A stretch of DNA of 64,000 nt from Paragonimus westermani (Eukaryota; Platyhelminthes; Trematoda; Plagiorchiida; Troglotrematidae). The translations under genes and the position numbers were made by a program. The DNA is taken from the NCBI GenBank assembly GCA_008508345.1, contig QNGE01000269.1, forward strand, positions 271,552-335,551. Reading direction: 5' to 3'. Shown here piece after piece: positions 11,800 through 22,890 of the stretch. The notes under the pieces are model-generated. The model was not told the origin of the DNA, ran no database searches, and worked only from the letters and a program-made list of their open reading frames with translations. Position 1 is the first letter of the stretch. The number at the start of each line of letters is the position of its first letter.

Positions 11800-13200
11800 T
11801 TCGAAGTTCCTAATTCCGAGTATCACAAGTACTCAACAATGGTCTCCAATATGTTCCACTCTTGATGATGTCAGCCAGTTTCAGGAAACACTCTATTTTA
11901 GATGGTGAAGTTAGTTCAATTGAGCGAGTCAAGGGCGTTGCTGATTTTGTCTCACGCTCTGGTTCCAGTGTCAGTTTTGATAGTCCTAAGAGTGTTCAGG
12001 CTAGGTCCGCACTGTTAATAGTCGGGCTAAAGGAAAGTCAACTTAATGCAGTCGAACCATAGATGGTTTTATTGTGAGGCAAGTCATAAGTAGAAAAGGT
12101 CAGGTTGAGCGTTATGCTGGTTGACGAGGATGAGGATAGCTGCCATGAGCATGTGGAAGCAGAAAAGAGTGGTGGTAGAAATGAACGAAACACTCACATT
12201 TGTAAGTATTTTGATGAATATGGTGCAAGCTTGAATCCGATGACAGTCTGCATCGGAAAACCAGCATCCACTTCATTGTGTGTAGAATTAGGATCTGCAC
12301 TAGCTCCCCTGCGTGAAATCCTGCAGCTGCCAAATATTGAGGTTCACTTTTTCGATGGCAACCCAGTGGCGTATTGGAAACTTGTGCAACAGTTCGAGAG
12401 CCATGTTGAATGTGAGGTGTCGGATGACGGGCAGAGACTCTACCCGGTGTATTTCTGCAACGGTCAAGCTTGAAAGTCGATAGACTAATGTCATCCTAGA
12501 ACCCAGTGCTGGCTATCGCAGAGTATGCCACTTGCTAAAAGAACTTTACAGACAACCCTGTTTTGTTACCAGATCTATGACAGATGGGCTGCTGCTCAGC
12601 TGCAAATGTGTTGTCAACAATGTTGAAGCTTTGTCGCAGCTGTCCATATAAACGCACAACTGCCCTATTAGACTGAGTCAAACGAACCGTATGGCCGACC
12701 TGAACATGATGACAACGCTAGAGCGCGTCGTGAGGGCCCTACCCTTCTATCTATAACACAAGTGGGCAGAGTCTGCGGAGCATATTCTTGGTATGGCACG
12801 AGAGCCGTCCTCTAACTAACTGACCGAGTTTATCTTGCGTTATGCGAGAATTGCGCGCAACAAATATGACTAGGTAGTCAACGAAAGTGAACGGAAAAAC
12901 TCGAGAAGAGTACAGTCGTCTGGAAACAGTGTGTAAGACACGAAAAGAAGTCCTTTGGGTCATCCAGCCTTTTCGTTTGTAAAGATTGGGCAAAGGACTC
13001 TTGTGTCTGCTGTGCCTTGTGCTATCAGAAGCACGCTCTTGAGGCGTGTAAGTCCTCCCTAGCCATGAGTGTGCGCATGAGATTGGACAATCTGCGACGA
13101 CTTGGGTGTTGACTTGTTTGCCTCAAGTTGTACCATCGAGCATCAGACCGCAGGGTTAAATGGCGTTGTAGCGTAGACGGCTGTGGTGGGCGTCACCATA
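11800..13200 (+). pseudogene. BEL/Pao retroelement gag, decayed
   Basis: Translations show a serine-rich gag segment (SRSGSSVSFDSPKSVQARSA, about 11945-12010). A DUF1759-type gag core follows at 12300-12460 (LREILQLPNIEVHFFDGNP and YWKLVQQFESHVECEVSDDG). Zinc-knuckle-like sequence lies near 13120-13200 (KWRCSVDGCGGRHHSLL). Between these blocks the frame is broken by many stops. In the family, gag forms the cytoplasmic particle that packages the element RNA. No 5' LTR is seen, because the region begins just after the N at 11732 and the 5' end may lie on another contig. The plus-strand order gag then pol agrees with the pieces downstream. Confidence 0.75.
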
Positions 13201-14800
13201 GCCTACTGCGTCTTACCTGCACAGAACCTGTGGTTGACGAAGATAGATGTCATGGTACCGGCAACATAGCGAACACAGTTGAAAGACATAGTAGACTTGG
13301 CATGGTGCCGGGTAAACCTGACTCGATGCATGGTTTAGTGTCAAAGTATGACTTAGAACTTGGCTCATACACTGCTCCAGCGAAATAGGACCTATTCGAG
13401 TGTATCGATGTTTCAGACGCTCAGCCCGCCCTCTCAGTCACAACTGTGAACGGGTTAACCAGCAGCTCCTGCAAAAATGTCCGTCTGAGTATTTTCTTGG
13501 ATGGGTAAGAGACGGTCGACACAGACAACGCTTATTCAATGACCAATCTATCCATAAGACCTGTCCAGTCGATAAAAGAGGAAGCCCAAAGATGGTCGCA
13601 CCTGGGATGTCTTCCATTTGAAGAGATACACAATACAGAAGTGGTCACTATTATCAGCTGTGACTCGTTCGAGGTGCACGGGGTCGTCGACCAAAAACAT
13701 GGGAAGCGCGGGTAACCCTACGCAGTTAGATCGTTACTTGGTTGGGTTAGTGGCATCCCCCCTCCAAAAGAAAGTCCAGGCGTGTTGCATCGATGAACTG
13801 CAACTGTCAACATGGAACTAGTCTGAAAGATACGGCCACCAGGTTGTGCAATAAGGAGTTCATCGATAGCATGACACCTGAACCATCCTTGTCACGAGAA
13901 GATCTCGCATCTCTGTGGGTCGTGTGTAATTCAGTCAAGTTGGTCGATGGGCACTATAAAGTTTCTCCTCCACGGGGGGATGATACTCGTGAGGCAATAA
14001 ATAAGCACTGGCGTCAAGAAAATTGTCATGCCTGCGTGAAAGATTTCTGCAGGACGAAACTTTGTGACAGTAGTATGGCGCGGTCACTGGCAATCGGACT
14101 GACAGAATTTACGTGGAAGAGGTCCCTGAATACCAGCTAGAGCCGAGTTACCCCATAAGGTAATATCTACCACATAGTTCCCTGGTGAACCCTAATAAAC
14201 CGGGTAAATTACGCGTTGTCTTTGATTGTTCGGCAAAGTTTCAGAATCACTCACAAAACGATAGACTTTGTCAAGGGCCCGATGTGACCGCTAAGCTGGT
14301 AAATGTGTAACTAACGTCTTTGTGCAGAATTTATTGTCGTTGCAGCACACATTGAGGAAATGTTCTGGCAAGTGAGAATACCCGAGAAAGATCGCGGAAT
14401 GTCCTGATTCTTTTGGTGAGCGGAAAGCAAGTTGGGCGCGCACCCAACACTATCAGATGAGAGCGCATCCATTCGGAGCTAAATCCACCAAGTTCTGCGC
14501 CAACTTCGCCCTACGACAAACAGCGGACGAGTACGGACACCCTTTTGACGACGCAACGAAGAGAGCAATGAAGGATGGTTTCTAGGTCGACGACTGCCTC
14601 ATGTCACTGCAAGTTCCCGATGTTACCAAACGGTTCGTAAAACAAGTCTGTGGTTTCTTTCGGAAAGCTGTTTTACGGTTGAAGATGTGGGTCTCGAACA
14701 GCAGATAAGTGTTGGAAGCAATCACTTCCGACAGAGCGCGCCGAAAGTTTGCGTGGAATTCCGGTCGAACCCTCACCGCTTGGGAGTACCCTGGATGTTC
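13200..14800 (+). pseudogene. BEL/Pao protease/reverse transcriptase region, decayed
   Basis: About 13800-14140 encodes the stretch before the RT, with LSREDLASLWVVCNSVKLVD and DGHYKVSPPRGDD. RT blocks follow near 14200 (RVVFDCSAKFQNHS-like with shifts), 14345 (HIEEMFWQVRIPEKDRG) and 14580. At the catalytic motif the tyrosine position of YVDD is a TAG stop (14583-14585), followed by V-D-D-C-L. The similarity runs to about 14800, where RTE sequence takes over. The enzyme would copy the element RNA into DNA, but this copy cannot be translated through. Protease residues are not clear. RNase H resumes at 17.4 kb beyond the inserted RTE. Confidence 0.75.
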
Positions 14801-17340
14801 AGTAGGATTCAGAAAACGACTGCTTTGTGCACGTCATTGCTTCACTTGGCGCCCAACTACTCCAAACATGACCCGGTCTCACATAGACTACATAGCTATT
14901 AGTGACAGATGGTGGAGCTCCATTTTACACTGACGTTCTTGCTGGAACACCTACCTGAATTCGGACCATCCGTTGGTACACTGTCGTTTCGTTCCTACTT
15001 TGGCTGGGCAACGACCCCACCGACAGCAACGAATGGTTGTAGAAATACTGACTTTACCATCAGTACAGCATAAGTACCAAATCAGCTTGAAAAGCTGTCT
15101 TGGTAGTTTTCATTTCTGGGATCCTAACAGCTGCTGAATCGCGATGTCACAGGCCATTCATGAAGCAGGTCAGGTAATGTGGCATGAGCCACGGGGTACA
15201 TGGTTTGAGCAGACGTTGGATCTCGGAGAAATCCCTGGAGTCGTTAGAAGCCAGACGGAGCATTCCTACTGATGGTTCACATAACAAGTCAAGAAGATAT
15301 CCGTAGGAAACTGGAACGTAGCCTAAATACCGATCGCAAGGCTTGGTTAGTGGAAAAAGTTGAGGAAATGGAGGCCGCTTTTGATTCAGAAAACATCGGC
15401 ACTCTCCAAGTTCATCCGTGCCACTGGTTCCAGGCGACCGTCTGTCACTGAGGCTATCAGCTAGACAGATGACACACCACCTACAATAGGTCCAGAAGGT
15501 TGGAGCAGTCGGTGAATCACTGAAGTCCAATACGCCTGGCCTCCTGCTTCTACTGTGTTGTCGCCACAAACTTGTAATGTAACACCCTGGTCAATAGATT
15601 TTGAACCATTCACTGATACTGAGGTGCGCAATTACATCTCGGCTGTCGAACGTATTAGGGCTGCTGGCCCGGATAACCTCGTGCTAGCACTTTTCACAGG
15701 AGGTGAGGAGGCGTTAGTAGAGGCCTTGACTCAGTTGTTTCAACTTGTGTAGACGACGGAGACCACCCCTCCACGCTGGGGTGACTCGACAATAGTTCCT
15801 ATGTTCAGGAAAGATGTCAGGGGCTCCTGCGAAAACAATAGGGCAATTAGTTTGACCAGTCATTTATAGGGTTCTCGCATACACTCGACTCCGTCGACTC
15901 ACTGCAACTCGAAAGACAGACGTTAGGAAAGAGCAGGTAGGGTTTCGCGCTGGGTGGGGATGTACAGGTAACATTTTTATTTCTCGTCAAATTCTGGAGC
16001 AGCGTCATGTGTACCACCAGTTAACAATCGCTGTGCGTTCGGTTTGGTGGGTAGACCTACACGTTTAGAGTCGCTTAAACATGAACATATTGTCAGTACT
16101 TTATTCCTATACTTTAGCACCAGGAGTGGCGTACGTCAGAGCTGTCTATTTTTACCATTTTGTTTTATTATGCGATGGACGAACTAATGGAGAATTGTCT
16201 CGGGAACCCACAGGATACCGGTGTGGACCTCCCACCTGGTGGAAGACTGACTGACCTTGAGTATGTTGACGGTAACGTGTTGTAGTGACATCTTCCGAGC
16301 AGCACAATCAATGCTAAACGCTACTTCGCTTTCTGCTAAGTACTTCGAAATGCGCTTCGCAGCCTCAAAGTGCAAAATGGTTCTGCAAGATTGCTATGAT
16401 TGCGTAGGTTTGGCGTTGGATAGTGAAGTAGTCATCGAGGTTGTTGAGCGGTTTGTGTACGAGGGAAGCTGCATGAGCGGCGGAGGNGCGGTTTGTGTAC
16501 GAGGGAAGCTGCATGAGCGCGTATCTCTAAGGTTTGGGCGGTGTTAGTGAATATGGGGCACCTGTGACGACCGATCTATGTCTCTGATGCTTAAGGGTCA
16601 GGGAACCTATACTCTCAGGGTAGAAGACGTGAACCGTCTTCAGACATTTGACCACGAGTGTCTGCGTTCGTTAGCTCGTATCAGGTGGCACCAGCGAGTA
16701 AGCACTGAGGAGGTTAGGAAGCGGGTATTCGGTAGTGGTTGTCAGACGAGTTTTTTTTGTTCAGTCCTTACGTTTGTACAGGTTTAGATAGTTAGGTCAC
16801 GTACTGAGGATGCCAGCTATTCGTCTGCCATCTCGATCACTGCGGGCGAATGGGGTAAGGTGCGAAATAGGCAGATGATGGCCTGGTGCAGAGAAATTAT
16901 GTGATTCACGAAAAGGTTGGTCACTGTACATCAGGTTCGTCACTCGGGCTGGGGCCTTCGCGACTCACATAGTCGGTGGCTTGAGACGTTAGGTGAGATG
17001 AGGCTGGCCGAGCTCACTGGTGTAAATGTTGGCGTTGTTTGACCGAGTTATCTGTGAGGTGAGTGTATTTGGAAACACGTGGCAATGAACGCCATGAAGC
17101 TGTCTTGCTGACGACGCTTTACTTTCACTAGCAGCTCGGTTGTTTGTTTATTAAATGTAGGCACTTTGATGTTGAACGTTTGAGTGTGGAGGCAGCTATC
17201 CTTGGTAGTTAGGTCCTTTCCCATACCCTTGCTGTTTTCTTCTCTCTTCTTCTGCAGGGTTTGTTTTTCCTTCTTCATGGCTGTGTGGCAGTTAGACATC
17301 AGTGGTTCACACTGGTGAAATACTGTCTGTGGTGGTGATT
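14801..17340 (+). mobile_element. RTE-type retroelement copy 2, inserted in BEL/Pao
   Basis: The copy begins inside the endonuclease (TSLLHLAPNYSKHDPVSH near 14840; NSDHPLVHCRF-like block near 14960). RT follows: AAGPDNLVLALFTGGEEALV near 15660, then the catalytic region near 16262, where YADD reads YVDG. The C-terminal LRSLARIRWHQRVSTEEVRKR block lies near 16670, and the 3' UTR and tail at 17040-17340. A stem-loop at 17297-17317 (CATCAGTG, five bases, CACTGGTG) precedes the tail. It is 5'-truncated and full of stops. Pao sequence resumes after 17340, so this is a nested insertion on the same strand. The part 16488-17226 is exactly the inverse of 7452-8190. Confidence 0.8.
16487..16487. other. 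Single-N joint with unmerged overlap
   Basis: About 30 bases (GCGGTTTGTGTACGAGGGAA onward to CATGAGC) occur both just before and just after this N. That is what an unmerged contig overlap looks like. The true element probably has the block once. Confidence 0.8.
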
Positions 17341-17399
17341 GTTTTGTGCTGAGTTTATCCCTACCAGATAAACCAGTTCTTAGAAGAGACCTGTTATCA

Positions 17400-18010
17400 T
17401 GCCCATTTACTTTCTACTCCTTACTACAAGCACTGCGGTGAAAAGGTTGGCACGAACCCGTTCATCCTGGTGAAAAGAATGGCAATGATTTGCGCAGTCT
17501 AAGTGATGTGCATGTTCCCTGCTGTATTCGACCTGAGAGCGTGAAATTACACATCTTTTGTGATGTATTGAAAGGTGCTTACGGCTCCGTGGCTTATGTT
17601 TGCTTCTGCACGGCAAGAAGGGAATGGTGTTCATCACTATTGTTCGTCAAATATAGAGTAGCTCCATTGAAAGCTATTCTTATACTCCGACTGGAATTGG
17701 TTGCTGCTGTACTGGCGGTTCATTTTTAAGGACTTTCGATCACTAATTTGGGACCAACGTTCAAACGTGTACGTTTCTCGGCAGACTCCATGATTGTTCT
17801 TTACTATAGTACTAATGTCTACTAGGTTTAGTACGGTCGTTAAAAATCAAATAACCACTATACACAATTCGACATCACCCGATCAGTGGTGACATATGAG
17901 GCCGGAAGACAATCCAGCAGATAGCGCTCCTCGCGGGATGCACAACCACGGAGGTATGAGCCTGGTTGTCAGGTCCTGTGTTTCAAACACGACTGGCTGT
18001 GGCTTAGCCT
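17400..18010 (+). pseudogene. BEL/Pao RNase H region, decayed
   Basis: From 17530 the translation reads KLHIFCDVLKGAYGSVAYVC, then LLFVKYRVAPLKAILILRLE and LVAAVLAVHF, then a stop. After a break, FSADSMIVLYYS (17775-17810) and DQW-HMRPEDNPADSAPRGM (17881-17940) match the RNase H to integrase linker of the family. In the intact protein the RNase H removes RNA from the RNA-DNA hybrid. At least four stops or shifts interrupt it. It resumes the element split by the RTE insertion at 14.8-17.34 kb, with the gap consistent with a simple insertion. Confidence 0.75.
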
Positions 18011-18379
18011 AAAACGTTTTCTACCGTAAATGAACCCGTTGGAGTATAGATGAGGCGACCGTTGGCGCAGGGGAACGTGATTACAGTAGACTAGATCTCC
18101 GCCTTGGGTGATCGGGTTTTCGAGACAGCATAAGCTTCTGAATGCCATGGCCTAGCTGTGCAGACTCAGGTCACACTGGCTTTTTATACATCATCGACAG
18201 ACAGGTGTTACGGTTAACAGACGTCGATGGAAAGTGGACAAAATTCAGCTTGCTGAGAAATGATACTTGTCTGGTTCAAAGAGACTGCTTTTCAAATTGT
18301 CCGTATTGATGAGTTTGCAAAAGTCTGGATAAACAGCTCAGATATCAAATGGAATTCCGATTCGCAAGTCAAACCCCAC

Positions 18380-19560
18380 TCTGATTGATGGGGGTAATAT
18401 GGGTGAGTGGGCAACCACCAATCTTGGTTAGTGTGGGTTTTCAGCGGAAATGTTCAATAGTAATTTCCAAACGCCATCACGTGACAGACTGGATTACCAA
18501 CCGACATCATGTTTGAGGGACAGCGTGGCGTGTCGCATGTCCTTTCGTCAATCAAGCACTGCTTTTGGATTATTCAGGATGCATCCACTGTCAAATGCGT
18601 CATCGGAATGTAGTCTCACTTTCGTCCTCTGAGCGTCATTGTAGGCAAACAATTGATGGCTCCCTTACCGCACATACGAATAGAAGTGAGTTGGCACCCG
18701 TTTATCAACGATGGTCTGGACTTTTTGTCCCAATCAGTGTGAAGAAGGGTAGGGGCAGGGAGGTGTGTTTGTTTTAACCAGCATTCAATCAACAGCTGTC
18801 CACCTCGAGGTCGTAAATTCCATGAGTGCGGGTTCATTACTTATGGTTTTGATGCGTTTCATCTGGCGATCAGGTTGCCTTACCAACATTTATTCCAACA
18901 ACGGATCCAACTTTACCGCTGTGGGCAAACAAACCAATCAATGGACGAGTAGGTTAGATCATGAATCTATCAACAGTCAACTACTACAAAGGTATATCCT
19001 ATGACATAATCCACCATATGCCAGCCATCAGGGAGGTGCGTGGAAGCGACTTATACGGTCGGTGCTGTGCACCCTTGGGTCGATTTGTGTTAAACAAACT
19101 CCTGATGGCGAGACCCCATGTACTCTCCTTGCCTAAGTGGGAAGAATATTAAATGACAAGTCATTCATACCCGTTACGTCTGACATTCGAGACGGGTTGG
19201 CATTATCGCCTAATGATATTTAGCTTCTCCAAGGTAATCATGGAACTTGTTTCAATGAGGCGACCGTAGAACTGTTCACACAAAAGTGTGTGCAAGCTAA
19301 CTATTTGGCTGGGCTCTTTCGGAGTCATTAAACGAAACGGAACCTCCCTACCCTACAAACGTGGTGGAAGTGGGTGAGCAAAGAACACAATTTCCAGCCG
19401 AGAGACGTTCCGTGGTACTTAATTGTGATACCGACGAAGACGGTTCGGCGAGAATTGCTGTAGTGAAGATGAAGTCCGGTGAAATAGAGCCAGATATTAG
19501 GCGTCTGTATCTTCTGAAAGAATGAGTGGTGTGGTCAGAATGAATTCAGTCGGAACCTAG
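18380..19560 (+). pseudogene. BEL/Pao integrase and C-terminus, decayed
   Basis: The zinc-binding and core regions are visible: FWIIQDASTVK (18565-18600), GKQLMAPLPHIRIEVSWHPF (18648-18710), TSIQSTAVHLEVVNSMSAGS (18775-18835) and IYSNNGSNFTAVG (18888-18925). The second catalytic aspartate of the DDE triad, normally in an SDNGTNF-like motif, is N here. C-terminal blocks DGLALSPNDI (19180-19215), QANYLAGLF (19294-19320) and SKEHNFQP (19375-19400) follow. Frames change at least three times. The intact enzyme inserts element DNA into the host genome. The element end near 19560 is uncertain. Confidence 0.75.
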
Positions 19561-19820
19561 TCCACATTGAGGGTGCAAGGCGTGAGACACGGAAGATGAT
19601 TTGTGCCTAAACGTGCCCTTCAATGCCGGACACTGGAAGAGCTCAAACAGTGGAATTCACGGAAAACGGCCTTCACTACACTGTGGTTCTTTGGGTTGTG
19701 TCGCGCACTAAGCACGATGTGCTTTGGGTTTGAGGTCGGCTGACCTGGTAGCCAGCCAGCCTGGGAACCGGAGCGGTGTTGAACTGTCTTCTTATGAGCA
19801 TACTTTGGTCTTATTATATT

Positions 19821-20236
19821 CTTGAGGTTCAATCGTGTGAAAGTTTGACCCAACCCAACTCATCCCAAGTGTTTACCCCGGCATGTTCTACCTCCTCTAA
19901 TTCTGACCGTTAATTGGACCTTGAACTTTGTTTTGTCGTGTCGATTTGAGAATTGTAAGAACAGCCAGCTACCGGTCATTCTACCTTGCTGGAATGGTGC
20001 GTGCATCACCTTCTTCGGAGCTCGGCTCATTCCATTGCTTTTGAACCTGTTGACTACTCGGAAGGACTCTGTTGGGTATGAATGTTATAGTATGTGATTA
20101 CAGTTCATCTTTGGCCAGTTTGGCACCAAATTGTGATTCACTTCCCGGAAACGATCTGTTAATCGAAACTGTTGAGGTTGTCTACGTATTCTCTTTGACA
20201 ATTCGTTCAATAGTACCGTGGCATTGCGATCCAATC
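19821..20236 (-). repeat. Member of an inverted pair with 28603-29018
   Basis: From 19863 to 20236 this is, as far as I can compare by eye, an exact reverse complement of 28603-28976. Diverged similarity continues outward to about 19821 and 29018. The boundary at 20236/28603 is abrupt. On the minus strand it holds AATTAGAGGAGG followed by TAGAACATGCCGGGG, like a polypurine tract beside an LTR start. It may therefore be the end of an LTR element. No intact ORF. Confidence 0.6.
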
Positions 20237-22890
20237 TTGCGTTGACTAGTTGGGATCACAGGTTCAACGTTTTCGTGGAACGTCGTACAGATGATGCGTC
20301 AATAAAGCCAAAGAACGACGAAACCAATTAGACCTGTGCGAGACAAAATGGAGTTTGTGTGACAATCTAGTTTACTGGTAGTGAAAATGGTGTGATTTTG
20401 CTCGTAACTGGGGGACGAATGGAATTCGCGCAAATTCATTTTTCCCTGATAAACTTGGCTATAGTGTGCAACTAAAGTCACAGTACATTGGTGAACTTGT
20501 CACCAAAAGATGACATATATGAGGGTTTTATCTGCATTTACATTTATACAAAATTCGTATTGATGAAACTTGGTGGAACGAAAACTAGAGTAAAAGTTGC
20601 GTATTGGAGGAATGCGTTGCACTAGTCGTTTAAATAAATGGTGGGGTTACTAATTAGATATTGTCAGTTTCTTTGAATTTAGCCCTAAGTAAAGATACCT
20701 CACCAGGGAAACACGAACAATCGAAGCTGACCGCTACACATAAACACTCTAAGGGTTTGCGTTCAACGCAACGAGAAACAAATCTAGCTGAAATATCACA
20801 ACAGATGTTTTTGCCTGTGTTTTGGAAAAAAAACATGGATTATCGGGCCGACCAATCGAACACCTGTGATATATAGGAAAGTGTTGACGTGGTCAACCCC
20901 AAATCCAGATCGCTGCATGCGTTTTAGCCCGAGTATAGTTTGTTTTTTGGGAACAGGCGACTACTGGAATGCATTGGAGATAGAAGCATAAAGATGCCTG
21001 GGTTCAGGCAGGTCAAATAATCGTTGATGGTTAGGTTATTTATTCTGAAGTGCCTTAGGCCATGGTCTAAAGACCATGCAGGGCAGTCACGTGCAAGTAA
21101 ACGGACAAACACACACCCAGTTTTGATCCGCGTTTGCAAAAGACGATCTGTTGTAACTGATCATGAAGATGTCCTCATAATACTGGTTGCGTCGGATGAG
21201 GAGGACAGTAATGCTAAAGTTGGGCGTGGAGTACCAGAAAGGAAAGAAAAATGAGAATGTCATGTCCATCAACGGGTAGAAAGTGTGGCCGTTTTTTCAA
21301 TCACAGCCTGCGGTTGTCACAAAATAACCGTTCGTCAGGGCGTATCCTGATTCGCTCTGGAAAGACGACCAACTGCTCGAGTAATCCGGTTACACAGTCT
21401 GCAGTGGTCTGGTCACGTGTGTCAATCGAGCATTTATGGCACCGGTTATTAACTATTGAGAGCATCAACACTTGAGTAAGACCGCCAGACGGTTAAGCAC
21501 GGATCGTGAAAGTAACGTTACACCAAGTGAATAGATGTTGCATGTTCGGTTGGGATTTGGGATCACCCAAATCAACGGTCCGAGACGGCAACGTGTAGTA
21601 GTCGACAATGTGCTTGCGTCCAAAATACTCAAAGTTTTCTTGGTTTACCTTTGGTTTTACTCATTGTTATTTGGTCTCGACGAAAAACGTTCTTTTAAAG
21701 TATCCCACATCACCGTTGGAATGAGTGGCAACTCGAGTCACAGCACTTTCTGATCATGCTCACAGCCGCTGTGAACGAATTAAGCGTGAAGGAGAACACC
21801 AGTAATATCCATAAGAACAGTGACAAACTATTGAACAGTGACTGTAAGTTACTGCCTTCATAGGGAAAAAGTTATGCCTGAGAAAATGATAGCTTAATCT
21901 AAGCATGTACATAAGTGAGAGTCCTTTGGGATTCAATAATAGCCATCTGGGTAGGAAATTGAAACGACCCAAGTAATCACTGTAATTTAGCAAGATAGCA
22001 AATGACATTTGCCGTTCAACGGAATAACACATGAAAAATAAGATTCCTCTAGTTATAAAAATGGACATCGGTATATTGTTGCCAAGCTGCCAAACCGTAC
22101 ATACAAAATCGATGCGGCCCTATTGATCGGAGTTCTAGCGTGATTTCCTGAAACCGAGTTATCTCTACAATTAGTTAATGAAAGTGAAACAACATGGAAA
22201 GATATTGAGGTAGATGCCTTGGGACCAGTGGTATACAGAGAACTAAGATCATGCAGCTTACATAAAGATCCTGGCGATGATAAAATTCCCCATCTCCAGA
22301 GAGTCCAGACATAAAACTTCACATTATTCCATCCAGATGAACAACACAAAATACACACCACATGTAACAAAAGTGAGAAAAAACGGATTCTGTTCTTATC
22401 GACCTCAAACATTTGGAAAGAGTGATACCTTCTTGCGACAGACAATATACTTATTTCTGCTGAGGCGGCCACGTTTCGATGGATTCGTCACCTTTAGTTC
22501 ATTCACCCGCTCAGGCTGCACGTACCATCCTCATAATCACCAACAGCACACAAATTCACACTGATGTTTAAACACACGTTGCATAACTGCCCCTGTTTAC
22601 AAAGAGGTGAAAGGAAAACGTAGGTGGTTGTTCGTAAAACATCCGATAACCAGACTCAACCAACTTAGGGCGAAGTGAAAACATATTGCGAAGAAAACAG
22701 CAACAAGTTGTGCATTTGAAACAATTGATTCCCTCAGACAGTTTGAACAAAGCAGTTAAAAGACGAAAACCGGGAGATGCAAGCATTTCGTATTAACTCA
22801 TAAGTACCAAATTTACAATTACGTGGGTGGTTTTATTTATAGCAAACAATCAGAGGGATGGATAATTAATAAGCGCGTTAGCATAGATCA
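20237..22890. other. No recognised gene
   Basis: Only short frames are seen; the longest (minus 22053-22472) lacks recognisable domains. No splice-bounded exon or retroelement motif could be supported. Confidence 0.5.

Noticed and set aside
18054..18130. tRNA-like A box TTGGCGCAGGGG
   Set aside because: It lies inside decayed BEL/Pao coding sequence and lacks a proper B box.
22053..22472. 139-codon minus-strand frame beside the Penelope-like element
   Set aside because: The element ends at 22891 and the frame shows no family motif.
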